A stretch of DNA of 64,000 nucleotides, from NCBI RefSeq assembly GCF_040947875.1, contig NZ_JBFRXN010000003.1, forward strand, positions 620,001-684,000, written 5' to 3'. Position 1 is the stretch's first letter. Every line of letters begins with the position of its first letter. The translations under genes were made by a program, and so were the position numbers. This document shows, one piece after another, positions 17,747 to 26,803 of this stretch. The notes beneath the pieces are model-generated. The model had not been told where the DNA came from. It did not search any database and saw nothing but the letters and a program-made list of their open reading frames with translations. The stretch comes from Pseudomonas sp. MYb118 (GTDB taxonomy: Bacteria; Pseudomonadota; Gammaproteobacteria; Pseudomonadales; Pseudomonadaceae).

Positions 17747-19153
17747 ATGCCGGCATGGCGCAGTATCAGTTTGTGGATGGATCAACTCGACGAGCCGCTG
17801 ACAGCGCGCCCGGCGCTGGAGCAGGACCTGGATGTCGACGTCGCGATCATTGGCGCCGGCTACACCGGTCTGTGGACGGCGTACTACCTCAAGCGCCACG
17901 CGCCTGAACTGAACATCGCCATCGTCGAGGCGCAAATCGCCGGTTTCGGTGCGTCGGGGCGCAATGGCGGCTGGTTGATGGGCAATATGCTCGGCGAGGA
18001 CCGCTTGCTGGCTCCTTTGTCTGTCGATCAGCGCCGGGCCTCCTACGAGCTGTTGCACGGCATCCCGGATGAAGTGGGAATTGTCCTCGAACGTGAAGGC
18101 ATCGACTGCGATTTTCGCAAGGGCGGGGCGCTTTACTGTGCCGCCCGCTATCCCGAACAGGAAGCCAGCCTGCGTGAGTACCTGGACAAGCTCTACCAGC
18201 AAGGCCTGAGCGAGCGCGAATACCGCTGGCTCAGCCCCGAGCAGTTGGCGCAACAGATTCGAATCGCCAAACCCTATGGCGGCATCTTCGCTCCGCACGT
18301 TGCCACCATTCACCCGGCCAAGCTGGTGCGTGGCCTGGCGCGCACGGTGGAGCGCATGGGTGTGAAGATCTACGAAGACAGTCCGGTCACCCATTGGCAG
18401 TCGGGCAGCCTGCGCACGGCGAAGGCGGCGGTGCGCAGCCGCTGGATCGTTCCGGCGGTGGAGGGTTACGCCGCGGCTTTTCCGGGGCTTGGGCGCTACC
18501 AACTGCCGGTGCAGAGCCTGATTGTGGCGACCGAGCCGTTGTCCGCCGCGGCCTGGGACGAAATCGGCCTGAACGGCGGCCAGGCGTTCGGCGAAAGCAG
18601 CCGCCAGGTCACCTATGGCCAGCGCACGGCGGATAACCGTCTGGTGTTTGGCGCGCGGGGCGGTTATCAGTTCGCCGGCAAGCTGCGTACCGACTTCGAT
18701 CTGACTCGCGATGAAGTGGAGCTGCGCCGCTACCTGTTCGGCGAGCTGTTCCCGCAACTGAAAAACGTGCGCATCACCCATGGCTGGGGCGGCAACCTGG
18801 GCATGGCCCGACGTTTCCAGCCGCACATGATCTGCGATCACGCCCGCGGCATCGCCCTGTCCGGCGGGTATGGCGGGGAGGGGGTGGGCGCCAGCAACCT
18901 GGGCGGCCGGACCCTGGCGGACCTGATCCTGCAGCGTGAAAGCCCGTTGGTGCGTCAGCCCTGGGTAATCCCGCAAGGCGGTCTGGACGCGCTCAAGGCC
19001 TGGGAGCCGGAACCCTGCCGCTGGCTCGGTTACAACGCCATCATCCGCAGCTTTGTCCATGAAGACCAGGTACTGGCCAACCCCGCGACCGCCCCTTGGC
19101 GGCGCAAGCTGGCCAGTGGCGTCGCAGGTTTCATGGAAGGTTTCATGCATTGA
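17747..19153 (+). CDS. FAD-dependent amine/amino-acid oxidase (DAO family, PuuB-like)
   Basis: A 468-aa DAO-fold flavoprotein. The FAD motif GAGYTGLWTAYYL is at residues about 36-48, followed by the ASGRNGGW segment shared with gamma-glutamylputrescine oxidase and related enzymes, and by the C-terminal GGYGGEGVGASNLGGRTLADL block that closes the FAD site. It would oxidise a secondary or primary amine, releasing hydrogen peroxide or reducing a membrane acceptor. ATG 17747 has a GGCGGGG site; an in-frame GTG at 17732 is less likely. A small cupin gene follows after 22 bases, a pairing also seen near polyamine-type oxidases. Exact substrate unknown. Confidence 0.85.
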   Translation: MPAWRSISLWMDQLDEPLTARPALEQDLDVDVAIIGAGYTGLWTAYYLKRHAPELNIAIVEAQIAGFGASGRNGGWLMGNMLGEDRLLAPLSVDQRRASYELLHGIPDEVGIVLEREGIDCDFRKGGALYCAARYPEQEASLREYLDKLYQQGLSEREYRWLSPEQLAQQIRIAKPYGGIFAPHVATIHPAKLVRGLARTVERMGVKIYEDSPVTHWQSGSLRTAKAAVRSRWIVPAVEGYAAAFPGLGRYQLPVQSLIVATEPLSAAAWDEIGLNGGQAFGESSRQVTYGQRTADNRLVFGARGGYQFAGKLRTDFDLTRDEVELRRYLFGELFPQLKNVRITHGWGGNLGMARRFQPHMICDHARGIALSGGYGGEGVGASNLGGRTLADLILQRESPLVRQPWVIPQGGLDALKAWEPEPCRWLGYNAIIRSFVHEDQVLANPATAPWRRKLASGVAGFMEGFMH

Positions 19154-19175
19154 TTGACCAACGACAGGTGTCCCC

Positions 19176-19517
19176 ATGACCATCACGCAATTCAAGAACA
19201 CCGCAACGCTCGAACTGGAAGAATCCAACCCGGTCGCGGTGCCGCTGGGGACGCCGGTAGCGGTGGCGTCCACCACCAGCGTCGAGCGCGACGACGGCGT
19301 CGAGACCGGCGTCTGGGAGTGCACCCCCGGCCGCTGGCGCCGCCAGATCGTCGCCCAGGAGTTCTGCCATTTCATCCAGGGCCGATGCACCTTCACCCCG
19401 GATGAAGGCGAAATCCTGCACATCGAAGCGGGCGACGCATTGATGTTGCCAGCCAACACCCTCGGCGTCTGGGACATCCAGGAAACCGTGCGCAAGAGCT
19501 ATGTGTTGATCTTCTGA
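19176..19517 (+). CDS. Small cupin-domain protein
   Basis: A 113-aa single cupin of the DUF861/EutQ-like type, with VWECTPGRWRRQI, EFCHFIQGRCTFTPDEGE and GDALMLPANTLGVWDIQETVRK. Such cupins accompany amine and ureide oxidation genes and may bind an aldehyde or imine product, though none has a settled role. It lies 22 bases after the FAD oxidase with an ACAGGTG site and forms the end of that two-gene unit. REPINs follow. Confidence 0.85.
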   Translation: MTITQFKNTATLELEESNPVAVPLGTPVAVASTTSVERDDGVETGVWECTPGRWRRQIVAQEFCHFIQGRCTFTPDEGEILHIEAGDALMLPANTLGVWDIQETVRKSYVLIF

Positions 19518-19539
19518 CCCAATTCACCACCCCCGGCCC

Positions 19540-19639
19540 TGTAGGAGCGAGCTTGCTCGCGATGGAGCATCAGCCACCGCAGTTCTCCAGACAGCCAGCG
19601 TTATCGTTAACGACCATCGCGAGCAAGCCCGCTCCCACA
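19540..19639. repeat. REPIN, copy 1 of a four-copy cluster
   Basis: Inverted REPs bound a unit with the internal core CAGCGTTATCGTTAACGACC. First of four units in the same orientation between 19540 and 19996. Confidence 0.9.
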
Positions 19640-19660
19640 AAAAAAGGGCACCTCAACCCC

Positions 19661-19761
19661 TGTAGGAGCGAGCATGCTCGCGATGGAGTCTCAGGCACCG
19701 CTGTGTATCAGACAGCCAGCGTCATCGTTAACGACCATCGCGAGCCTGCTCGCTCCTACAG
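19661..19761. repeat. REPIN, copy 2 of a four-copy cluster
   Basis: Same orientation and interior as copies 3 and 4 (GGCACCGC...CAGCGTCATCGTTAACGACC). The inter-unit spacer AGGGCACCTCAA recurs between neighbouring copies, so the whole unit plus spacer was duplicated. Confidence 0.9.
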
Positions 19762-19778
19762 AGGGCACCTCAATCCCC

Positions 19779-19879
19779 TGTGGGAGCGAGCCTGCTCGCG
19801 ATGGAGTCTCAGGCACCGCGGAGTGTCAGGCAGCCAGCGTCATCGTTAACGACCATCGCGAGCAAGCTCGCTCCTACAG
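19779..19879. repeat. REPIN, copy 3 of a four-copy cluster
   Basis: Offset 118 bases from copy 2, with nearly the same interior and the repeated AGGGCACCTCAATCCC spacer. Confidence 0.9.
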
Positions 19880-19896
19880 AGGGCACCTCAATCCCC

Positions 19897-19996
19897 TGTG
19901 GGAGCGGGCTTGCCCGCGATGGAGGCTCAGGCACCGCGGAGTATCAGACGGCCAGCGTCATCGTTAACGACCATCGCGAGCAGGCTCGCTCCCACA
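19897..19996. repeat. REPIN, copy 4 of a four-copy cluster
   Basis: Offset 118 bases from copy 3. The left REP is of the GGGCTTGCCCGCG variant, the right of the GAGCAGGCTCGC variant. The 520-base gap 19518-20038 is filled almost completely by these four copies. Confidence 0.9.
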
Positions 19997-20038
19997 AAAA
20001 GGGGCACATCACATCCGACTATCCCGAGCCGGGCAGGA

Positions 20039-20263
20039 TCAATCTTCCTTGCGAACCGTAGCCACCTCATCCGCCTTGACCCGCACCTTGGCGCCTGAAA
20101 TGTCCTCGAATTCGTAGAAACCATCTGCAGTGTCTGTGTCAGGCATGTCTCTGGTCAGGTACTGGGTGCCGTTCTGCAAGGTCACCACCGTGGGCGTCGA
20201 GCATCCGGTCAGTGCCAGGAGGGTCGCCACTACCAGTGGTAAACCCAGGTTCTTGATGTTCAT
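20039..20263 (-). CDS. YgdI/YgdR-family small lipoprotein
   Basis: A 74-aa lipoprotein. The signal sequence ends in the lipobox LTGCSTP, with the acylated cysteine near residue 21. The mature part has the small SH3-like pattern of the family (TVVTLQNGTQYLTRDMPDTDT...GFYEFEDISGAKVRVKADEVATV). The family is anchored in the cell envelope and has no settled function. ATG 20263 has AGAGAGG six bases upstream, better than the in-frame GTG at 20269. It is divergent from the nuclease gene. Confidence 0.9.
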   Translation of the reverse strand: MNIKNLGLPLVVATLLALTGCSTPTVVTLQNGTQYLTRDMPDTDTADGFYEFEDISGAKVRVKADEVATVRKED

Positions 20264-20451
20264 AACCACCTCTCTTCAAAATTCGGCAACTGCAGCTCTT
20301 CGCCGTTGGTGCGACGGAACGGCAGAAAGTTCGACAGGCCGGTAAAAAAACACCCACCCGTCGCCGCCGGCACTTTTCCATTTGCATCGGGCAGCCCGTT
20401 ACTGATATCTGTACGCATAACCAGTATTTCCAGCCATGGCCCTGTTTCCCC

Positions 20452-22104
20452 GTGACCAGCAATCCCCTCGACGATCCGTTCTATTACCTGAACAACTTCA
20501 TGCAAGTGCTTGATTGGCTGGATCAGCGCTATGCCGATGTGCTCAGTGACGAAGAGCAGGCGTTCATCCGCCACTTCTACCAGTTGCCCCGTGAATCCCG
20601 GGCGTTGCTGGTGCGGATGGTGATGCGCAAGGGCGTGCATTTCCGCGCCAGCAAGCTGCATTACCTGGAAATCGGCGACATCGCCCAGGCCGCCGCGCCG
20701 TTGCTGGAACTGGGCTGGCTCGACGAACAGGCACCGCTGCTGCTGGAGACCCTGTTCGAGGTGCTGCTCAAGGCAGAGATCGTCGAGTGCTTCGGCAACG
20801 TCATCGCTCAACCCAAGGGCAAGAAGTCCGACTGGCTGCCTGCCCTGAGCCCGCATTTTCTCCAGGCTCAGCCGTTCGGCCAGTGGTGTGCGCCGTTGCA
20901 GGATCGCCTGTTCAGCCTCACCATCATGGGCCTGTGCGATCGGCTGCGCTTGATGTTTTTCGGCAATCTTTATCAGGACTGGTCCGAGTTCGTGCTGGCC
21001 GACCTTGGAATTTTCACCTATGAAAAAGTCGAGTTCTGCGCCGAGTCCCGTGGCCTGCGCAGCCGTGACGATGTGGACGCCTGCCTGTTCCTGCACCAGT
21101 GCCAGCAGGCGTTTGAAGCCGGTGTGGAGGTGCCGGACGTCGTTGCACAAATCAACGGCCTGGCACTGGCCAACCCGTGGCTGGAAAAACGCCGCGCCAA
21201 GCTGTTGTTCCAGATCGGCCAGCATTGCGAGCGGGTGGCGGATTTTGCCCATGCGCTGGCGATCTACCGTGACTGCGCCTGGCCCGGTGCCCGCGGGCGG
21301 ATGATTCGCGTGCTGGAGCGTTGTGGCGAGTACCCGCTGGCAATGGAACTGGCCATGCTCGCCGAACAAGCGCCGCAAAGCGCCAGCGAACACCAGCAAT
21401 TGCTGCGGGTGATACCCAGGCTGCGGCGCAAACTGGGTGGGCCGCCAAACAAACGCCCGGCGCCCCGGCCAATGCAGCGCCTGGACCTGCAACTGCCCAG
21501 GGTCGACCCGGCGTTGTCCGTCGAGTTTTACGTACAGGCGCATCTGGCGCAGGCGTCGGCGCCGGTGCACTACGTGGAAAACAGCCTGATCAACTCGCTG
21601 TTCGGCCTGCTGTGCTGGCCGGCGATCTTTGCGCCGCTGCCGGGGGCGTTCTTCCATCCGTTCCAGCGGGGCCCGGTGGACCTGCACAACGAAGATTTCC
21701 ATGCCCGGCGGGCGCACCTGTTCGAAGCCTGCCTGGCCGAGCTGGACGACGGGCGCTATCGACAGACGATCCGCGAACGTTACGTCGCCAAGTGGAACGT
21801 GCAGTCGCCCTTCGTCTTCTGGGGCGCGTTGACTGAGGAACTGCTCGATCTGGCGCTCGAGTGCCTGCCGGCCGAGCACCTGCGGCACTGGTTCAGCCGT
21901 TTGCTGCTGGACATCAAGGCCAACCGTGCCGGCATGCCGGACCTGATCCAGTTCTGGCCGCAGGACAAGACCTACCGCATGATCGAAGTCAAAGGCCCCG
22001 GCGATCGCCTGCAGGACAACCAACTGCGCTGGATCGAGTTCTGCCATGAACACCAGATGCCCATCGCCGTGTGTTATGTGCAATGGGCGGAGCAGAGCGC
22101 TTGA
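20452..22104 (+). CDS. FAN1-like structure-specific nuclease with C-terminal VRR-NUC domain
   Basis: A 550-aa protein, the usual length of the bacterial FAN1 homologues found in pseudomonads. The C-terminal VRR-NUC domain has its catalytic residues: D497 (GMPDLI), E512 and K514 (MIEVKG), with the following GDRLQDNQLRW helix. The N-terminal two thirds hold the FAN1-type winged helix (YYLNNFMQVLDWLDQRYADV...LVRMVMRKGVHFR) and a helical repeat region. The family cuts 5' flaps and branched DNA and is linked to cross-link repair. Start is GTG 20452. It overlaps the next gene, a Fe-S helicase, which suggests the two act together. Confidence 0.92.
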   Translation: MTSNPLDDPFYYLNNFMQVLDWLDQRYADVLSDEEQAFIRHFYQLPRESRALLVRMVMRKGVHFRASKLHYLEIGDIAQAAAPLLELGWLDEQAPLLLETLFEVLLKAEIVECFGNVIAQPKGKKSDWLPALSPHFLQAQPFGQWCAPLQDRLFSLTIMGLCDRLRLMFFGNLYQDWSEFVLADLGIFTYEKVEFCAESRGLRSRDDVDACLFLHQCQQAFEAGVEVPDVVAQINGLALANPWLEKRRAKLLFQIGQHCERVADFAHALAIYRDCAWPGARGRMIRVLERCGEYPLAMELAMLAEQAPQSASEHQQLLRVIPRLRRKLGGPPNKRPAPRPMQRLDLQLPRVDPALSVEFYVQAHLAQASAPVHYVENSLINSLFGLLCWPAIFAPLPGAFFHPFQRGPVDLHNEDFHARRAHLFEACLAELDDGRYRQTIRERYVAKWNVQSPFVFWGALTEELLDLALECLPAEHLRHWFSRLLLDIKANRAGMPDLIQFWPQDKTYRMIEVKGPGDRLQDNQLRWIEFCHEHQMPIAVCYVQWAEQSA

Positions 22105-24383
22105 GCTACAGCATCGCGGTACGGGCGTTGTGTGAGTTCACCGCCAAGGTCGGTGACCTCGACCTGCGCTTCACGCCATCACCCACGGCCCTGGAAGGCA
22201 TTGTCGGCCATCGCACGGTGGCCTCCCGGCGCAGTGACGGCTACCAGAGCGAGGTCGCGCTGGAGGGGCAGTTCCAGGCGCTGAAGGTCAAGGGCAGGGC
22301 GGACGGCTACGACCCCGCGCAAAACTGCCTGGAAGAAGTCAAAACCTACCGTGGCGACCTGAGCAAACAACCGGCCAACCATCGGCAGTTGCACTGGGCC
22401 CAGGCCAAGGTCTACGGCTGGCTGATGTGCCGCAAGCTGGAGTTGCCGCGGATCAACGTGGCGCTGGTGTACTTCGACATCGTCAGCGAGAAGGAAACCT
22501 GTCTGGTCGAGGCCTTCAGCGCTGAAACGCTGCAAGCCTTCTTCGAGCATCACTGCCAGCTGTTCCTGCACTGGGCCGAACAGGAGATGGCCCATCGTCA
22601 GGCGCGCAATGGCGCGGCGCAGCTGCTGGCGTTTCCCCATGCCGGGTTCCGTCCGGGGCAACGGCATCTGGCGGAGTCGGTGTTCAAGGCCGTCAGCACC
22701 GGCCGGTGCCTGATGGCCCAGGCGCCGACCGGCATTGGCAAGACCGTCGGCACACTGTTCCCGCTGCTCAAGGCCCTGGTGCCGCAGCAGTTGGACAAAG
22801 TGTTCTTTCTGACGGCGAAGACGCCGGGGCGCAAACTGGCGCTCGATGCGGCGCAGGTCATCCTCGACAGTGCGGCTGCGCCGCCATTGCGGGTGCTGGA
22901 GATGATCGCCCGGGACAAGGCCTGCGAGCACCCGGACAAGGCCTGTCACGGTGAGTCCTGTCCATTGGCCCAGGGGTTCTACGATCGCCTGCCGGCTGCA
23001 CGCCAGGCCGCCAGCCAATTGCGCCTGCTGGACCAGGGCGCCCTGCGTGAGGTGGCCTTGCAACACCAGGTTTGCCCCTATTACCTGAGCCAGGAAATGG
23101 CGCGCTGGGCCGACGTGGTGGTTGCCGACTACAACTACTACTTCGATTTCAGTGCGTTACTGTTCGGCCTGGCACAGGCCAACCAGTGGAAGGTCGCCAC
23201 CCTTGTGGACGAGGCGCACAACCTGGTGGAGCGCGCACGGCAGATGTACAGCGCCAGCCTCGATCAGGCGACGCTCCAGGCGGTGCGCAAAACCGCTCCG
23301 GAACCGTTGAAAAAGTCCCTGCAACGGGTCAATCGGGAATGGAATGCCTTGCACAACCCGCAACTGGCGGCGTATCAGGCTTACGACCGCCCCCCGGAAA
23401 AACTCTTGCAGGCCTTGTTCAGCTGCACCGCCAGCATCGGTGACTACCTCAACGATCACCCGCAGGGTCTGGACAGTGCGTTGCAGAGCTTGTATTTCGA
23501 CATGCTGCAGTTCTGTCGGGTGGCTGAGCTGTTCGATGAACAGTATCTGTTCGACATCAGCAAGCGCGACCTCGACCGCAAGCGCCCGCTGTCACAGGTG
23601 TGCCTGCGCAACGTGGTGCCCGCCGGTTTCATCGGCCCGCGCCTGACGGCTGCGCGCAGCAGCGTGCTGTTTTCCGCGACCCTGAGCCCCCGGCATTACT
23701 ACGCTGATCTGCTCGGTGTGCCGGCCGATACGGTGTGGATAGATGTCGAGTCGCCGTTCCACGCCGACCAGTTGCAGGTGCATATCGTCAACCAGATCTC
23801 CACGCGCTACGTGCACCGGCAGTCATCCCTGGCGCCGATAGTCGAACTGATCGCGCGACAGTACAGTCTGCGCCCCGGCAATTACCTGGCGTTCTTCAGC
23901 AGCTTCGATTATTTGCAGCAGGTCGCGCAGTTGTTGGCCCAGACCCACCCACACATCAACCTCTGGTCGCAGTCACGCGGCATGGCGGAAGCGCAGCGCC
24001 AGGCCTTTCTCGACCAGTTCAGTGCCGACGGCCAGGGCATCGGCTTTGCCGTGCTCGGCGGCGCCTTCGGCGAAGGCATCGACTTGCCTGGGGCCAGGTT
24101 GATCGGTGCGTTTATCGCGACGTTGGGGCTGGCGCAGCTCAACCCGGTCAATGAACAACTGAAACACCGCATGACGGCAATCTTTGGTGCCGGTTATGAC
24201 TACACCTATTTGTACCCCGGTGTGCAAAAGGTGGTGCAGGCGGCAGGAAGGGTGATCCGCACGCAACAGGACCAGGGCGTGGTGATGTTGATCGACGACC
24301 GCTTTGGCGAGAGCAAGGTCAGGCAGTTGCTACCCCGATGGTGGTCGATTGCCGTGCCTGATGCGCTGTTGCAGGCCCATTGA
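22101..24383 (+). CDS. XPD/DinG-type Fe-S DNA helicase with N-terminal PD-(D/E)XK-like region
   Basis: A 760-aa SF2 helicase. Walker A is APTGIGKTVGTLFPLL, the Fe-S cysteines appear as ACEHPDKACHGESCP plus a later CPYYL cysteine, and the DEAH box is VDEAHNLVERA. Motif VI-like AAGRVIRTQQDQG is near the C terminus. Before the helicase core, residues about 50-90 contain GRADGY...LEEVKTYRG, which fits the D...ExK core of a PD-(D/E)XK nuclease fold. TTG 22101 forms a TTGA overlap with the nuclease stop and has GGAG eight bases upstream; GTG 22071 and ATG 22083 are alternatives. Coupling to the FAN1-like nuclease supports a joint DNA-repair role. Confidence 0.9.
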   Translation: MSYSIAVRALCEFTAKVGDLDLRFTPSPTALEGIVGHRTVASRRSDGYQSEVALEGQFQALKVKGRADGYDPAQNCLEEVKTYRGDLSKQPANHRQLHWAQAKVYGWLMCRKLELPRINVALVYFDIVSEKETCLVEAFSAETLQAFFEHHCQLFLHWAEQEMAHRQARNGAAQLLAFPHAGFRPGQRHLAESVFKAVSTGRCLMAQAPTGIGKTVGTLFPLLKALVPQQLDKVFFLTAKTPGRKLALDAAQVILDSAAAPPLRVLEMIARDKACEHPDKACHGESCPLAQGFYDRLPAARQAASQLRLLDQGALREVALQHQVCPYYLSQEMARWADVVVADYNYYFDFSALLFGLAQANQWKVATLVDEAHNLVERARQMYSASLDQATLQAVRKTAPEPLKKSLQRVNREWNALHNPQLAAYQAYDRPPEKLLQALFSCTASIGDYLNDHPQGLDSALQSLYFDMLQFCRVAELFDEQYLFDISKRDLDRKRPLSQVCLRNVVPAGFIGPRLTAARSSVLFSATLSPRHYYADLLGVPADTVWIDVESPFHADQLQVHIVNQISTRYVHRQSSLAPIVELIARQYSLRPGNYLAFFSSFDYLQQVAQLLAQTHPHINLWSQSRGMAEAQRQAFLDQFSADGQGIGFAVLGGAFGEGIDLPGARLIGAFIATLGLAQLNPVNEQLKHRMTAIFGAGYDYTYLYPGVQKVVQAAGRVIRTQQDQGVVMLIDDRFGESKVRQLLPRWWSIAVPDALLQAH

Positions 24384-24475
24384 TCCGGGCAACCTGATCA
24401 ATCAGCCGTATTCGGGCTTCCCTATTTTTGCGTTTGTCCCATACTTCAGCAAAACAATTCTGCCGTGAGCGCTCA

Positions 24476-26395
24476 ATGAACGAAGATCGAAGCAAGTCCA
24501 GCGCCATTGACGACGGGCGCTTTCGCCTGCTGATTGATGCCGTGGTTGATTACGCGATCTACATGATTGACCCCGACGGCGTCATTACCAGTTGGAACGC
24601 CGGCGCCAGGCGCTTCAAGGGCTACGAGGAAGCGGAGATTCTCGGTCAGCATTTCTCGCGTTTCTATACCGAGGAAGACCGCTTCAAAGGCATGCCGCAA
24701 CGGGCGCTGGACACCGCGACCCGTGAAGGACGCTTCGAGGGCGAAGGCTGGCGGGTGCGCAAGGACGGCACGCGGTTCTGGTGCCATGTGGTGATCGACC
24801 CGATTCATGACCCCAATGGCCGTCTGCTCGGGTTCGCCAAGATCACCCGCGACCTGACCGAGCGCAAGATGGCCGAGGAAGTGCTCAAGCAAAGTGAGCA
24901 GCAATTCCGGCTGCTGGTGCAGAGTGTCACGGATTACGCCATTTACATGCTCGACCCCGATGGTCGGGTCTCCAACTGGAATGCGGGGGCCCAGCACATC
25001 AAGGGTTATTTGCCCGAAGAGGTGATCGGCGAGCATTTTTCGATGTTCTACACCCCCGAAGACCGGGATGCCGGCGAGCCCCTGCGCACACTGAGCGTGG
25101 CCGTCAATGAAGGGCGCTTCGAGAACAAGGGCTGGCGCGTGCGCAAGGACGGCACCCGATTCATGGCGCATGTGGTGGTCGACCCGATCTGGGGCGACAC
25201 CGGCACCTTGCTCGGTTTTGCCAAGATCACCCGCGACATCACCGAAGCGACGCTGGCCCAGCAGACCCTGGAAAAAACCCGCGAAGCGCTGTTCCAGGCG
25301 CAGAAAATGCAGGCCATCGGTCAACTCAGCGGCGGCATCGCCCACGATTTCAACAACCTGCTGACGGTCATCCTCGGCAACCTGGAAATCGTGCGCAAGC
25401 GGGTCGATGGTGATTTGAAGCTGACCCGCCTGCTGGATAACGCCACCCAGGGCGCCATGCGTGGGGTGTCGCTGACCCAACGCATGCTGGCGTTCGCCCG
25501 GCGCCAGGAGTTGAAGACCGAGGCTGTCGAAATCCCCGAACTGGTGGACGGCATCACCAGCCTGCTGCGCAGCTCGCTGGGGCCCTCGGTATTGCTGGAG
25601 ACCGCGTTTTCAGCGGACATCGAACCGGTTGTGGCCGATATCAACCAGCTCGAACTGGCCATTCTCAACCTGGTGACCAACGCCCGCGACGCCATGCCCC
25701 ATGGTGGCAAGATCCTGATCAGTACCCGCGCCGAAGACGCCGAGGATCAGGCGGCGCTGACACCGATGTCCGGTCGTTTCGTCTGCCTGAGCATCAGCGA
25801 CACGGGTGAAGGCATGGACGAAGCCACCCTGGCCTTGGCGATGGACCCGTTTTTCACTACCAAGGGCGTCGGCAAGGGCACGGGCCTGGGGTTGTCGATG
25901 GTGCACGGTTACATCGAGCAATTGGGTGGCCGCTTCATTCTAAAGAGCCGCAAGGACAGGGGCACCACGGCAGAATTGTGGATCCCCGTCGCCACCCAGG
26001 GTTCGGTCACCCGGGCCATCGAGGAAGAGGCCGCGCCGCGGGTGTCACGTTTGTGCGTACTGGTGGTGGACGATGACAGCCTGGTGCTGACCAGTACCTG
26101 CCTGTTGCTCGAGGACCTGGGGCATCGGGTCATCAGTGCCGCGTCCGGCGCCCAGGCGCTCAAGGTGTTCGACAGCGAGAAGGCTATCGACCTGGTGATC
26201 ACCGACATGGCCATGCCGCAAATGAGTGGTGCACAACTGGCGCAGGCGATCCGCACAATCAGGCCGGACCTGCCGATTATCCTCGCCACCGGTTATGCCG
26301 AACGCCTGGAAGGCTTCGCGCTCAGGCTGCCGCGCCTGTCCAAACCGTTTACCCAGACCAACCTGGTCGAGATCATTGCCTCGACCATGAAATGA
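24476..26395 (+). CDS. Soluble hybrid sensor histidine kinase (PAS-PAS-HisKA-HATPase-REC)
   Basis: A 639-aa cytosolic two-component protein without membrane segments. Two closely similar PAS domains (residues about 15-130 and 140-255; each has DYAIYM[IL]DPDG and [11 protein letters not shown]) are followed by the H-box with His290 ([11 protein letters not shown]), the ATPase domain with N and G boxes ([35 protein letters not shown]) and a C-terminal receiver with phospho-acceptor Asp577 (ITDMAMP). It likely senses a cytosolic redox, light or small-molecule signal through PAS and passes phosphate via its receiver. No partner regulator is adjacent. ATG 24476 preferred to the frame opening at 24428. 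Confidence 0.92.
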   Translation: MNEDRSKSSAIDDGRFRLLIDAVVDYAIYMIDPDGVITSWNAGARRFKGYEEAEILGQHFSRFYTEEDRFKGMPQRALDTATREGRFEGEGWRVRKDGTRFWCHVVIDPIHDPNGRLLGFAKITRDLTERKMAEEVLKQSEQQFRLLVQSVTDYAIYMLDPDGRVSNWNAGAQHIKGYLPEEVIGEHFSMFYTPEDRDAGEPLRTLSVAVNEGRFENKGWRVRKDGTRFMAHVVVDPIWGDTGTLLGFAKITRDITEATLAQQTLEKTREALFQAQKMQAIGQLSGGIAHDFNNLLTVILGNLEIVRKRVDGDLKLTRLLDNATQGAMRGVSLTQRMLAFARRQELKTEAVEIPELVDGITSLLRSSLGPSVLLETAFSADIEPVVADINQLELAILNLVTNARDAMPHGGKILISTRAEDAEDQAALTPMSGRFVCLSISDTGEGMDEATLALAMDPFFTTKGVGKGTGLGLSMVHGYIEQLGGRFILKSRKDRGTTAELWIPVATQGSVTRAIEEEAAPRVSRLCVLVVDDDSLVLTSTCLLLEDLGHRVISAASGAQALKVFDSEKAIDLVITDMAMPQMSGAQLAQAIRTIRPDLPIILATGYAERLEGFALRLPRLSKPFTQTNLVEIIASTMK

Positions 26396-26403
26396 CCGAT
26401 GCC

Positions 26404-26685
26404 TCAGGCGATCGCTTCGTGCCGGATCACATCCCTTGCCACGGGAATCGGCGGGAAATTCTCATTGAGCACCCGCAGATGCTCGATCGCCTCGGCAAAC
26501 TTCAGGTCGGCTTTCCTGCGGATGAGTTGATAGCGGTCGAACACTTCCCCATCCAGATCATGGCCCTCGAGCATTTCGAAGGCGCTGCGGCTCAAGGTCT
26601 GGGCCTCTTCGAACATCTGTTGGTTGCGTTCCAGGGCAAAGGCCCGGCAGGCTTTGATTTCGTTGCGGGTGGAATACTCGATCAT
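26404..26685 (-). CDS. Hypothetical small helical protein
   Basis: A 93-aa protein predicted to be soluble and mostly helical (EYSTRNEIKACRAFALERNQQMFEEAQTLSRSAFEMLEGHDLDG). I recognise no domain. ATG 26685 has AAGGTG seven bases upstream; an in-frame GTG lies nine bases earlier. It is convergent with the histidine kinase, leaving eight bases between stops. Codon use is like that of the neighbours, so it is probably real. Confidence 0.65.
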   Translation of the reverse strand: MIEYSTRNEIKACRAFALERNQQMFEEAQTLSRSAFEMLEGHDLDGEVFDRYQLIRRKADLKFAEAIEHLRVLNENFPPIPVARDVIRHEAIA

Positions 26686-26803
26686 GACCTGCACCTTGAA
26701 TTCAGGGGGGAATTAAGGTTGTGACCTGTCACTCGAGCAAAGGATTTCAATTTTATGAACGTGAAAACTCGATGGTTTTTGGCGTGAAACCGTAGATATC
26801 GAA

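Noticed and set aside
19553..20061. Three frames of 93-98 codons with similar peptides
   Set aside because: They are read from the four REPIN copies, and the similarity reflects the DNA repeats.
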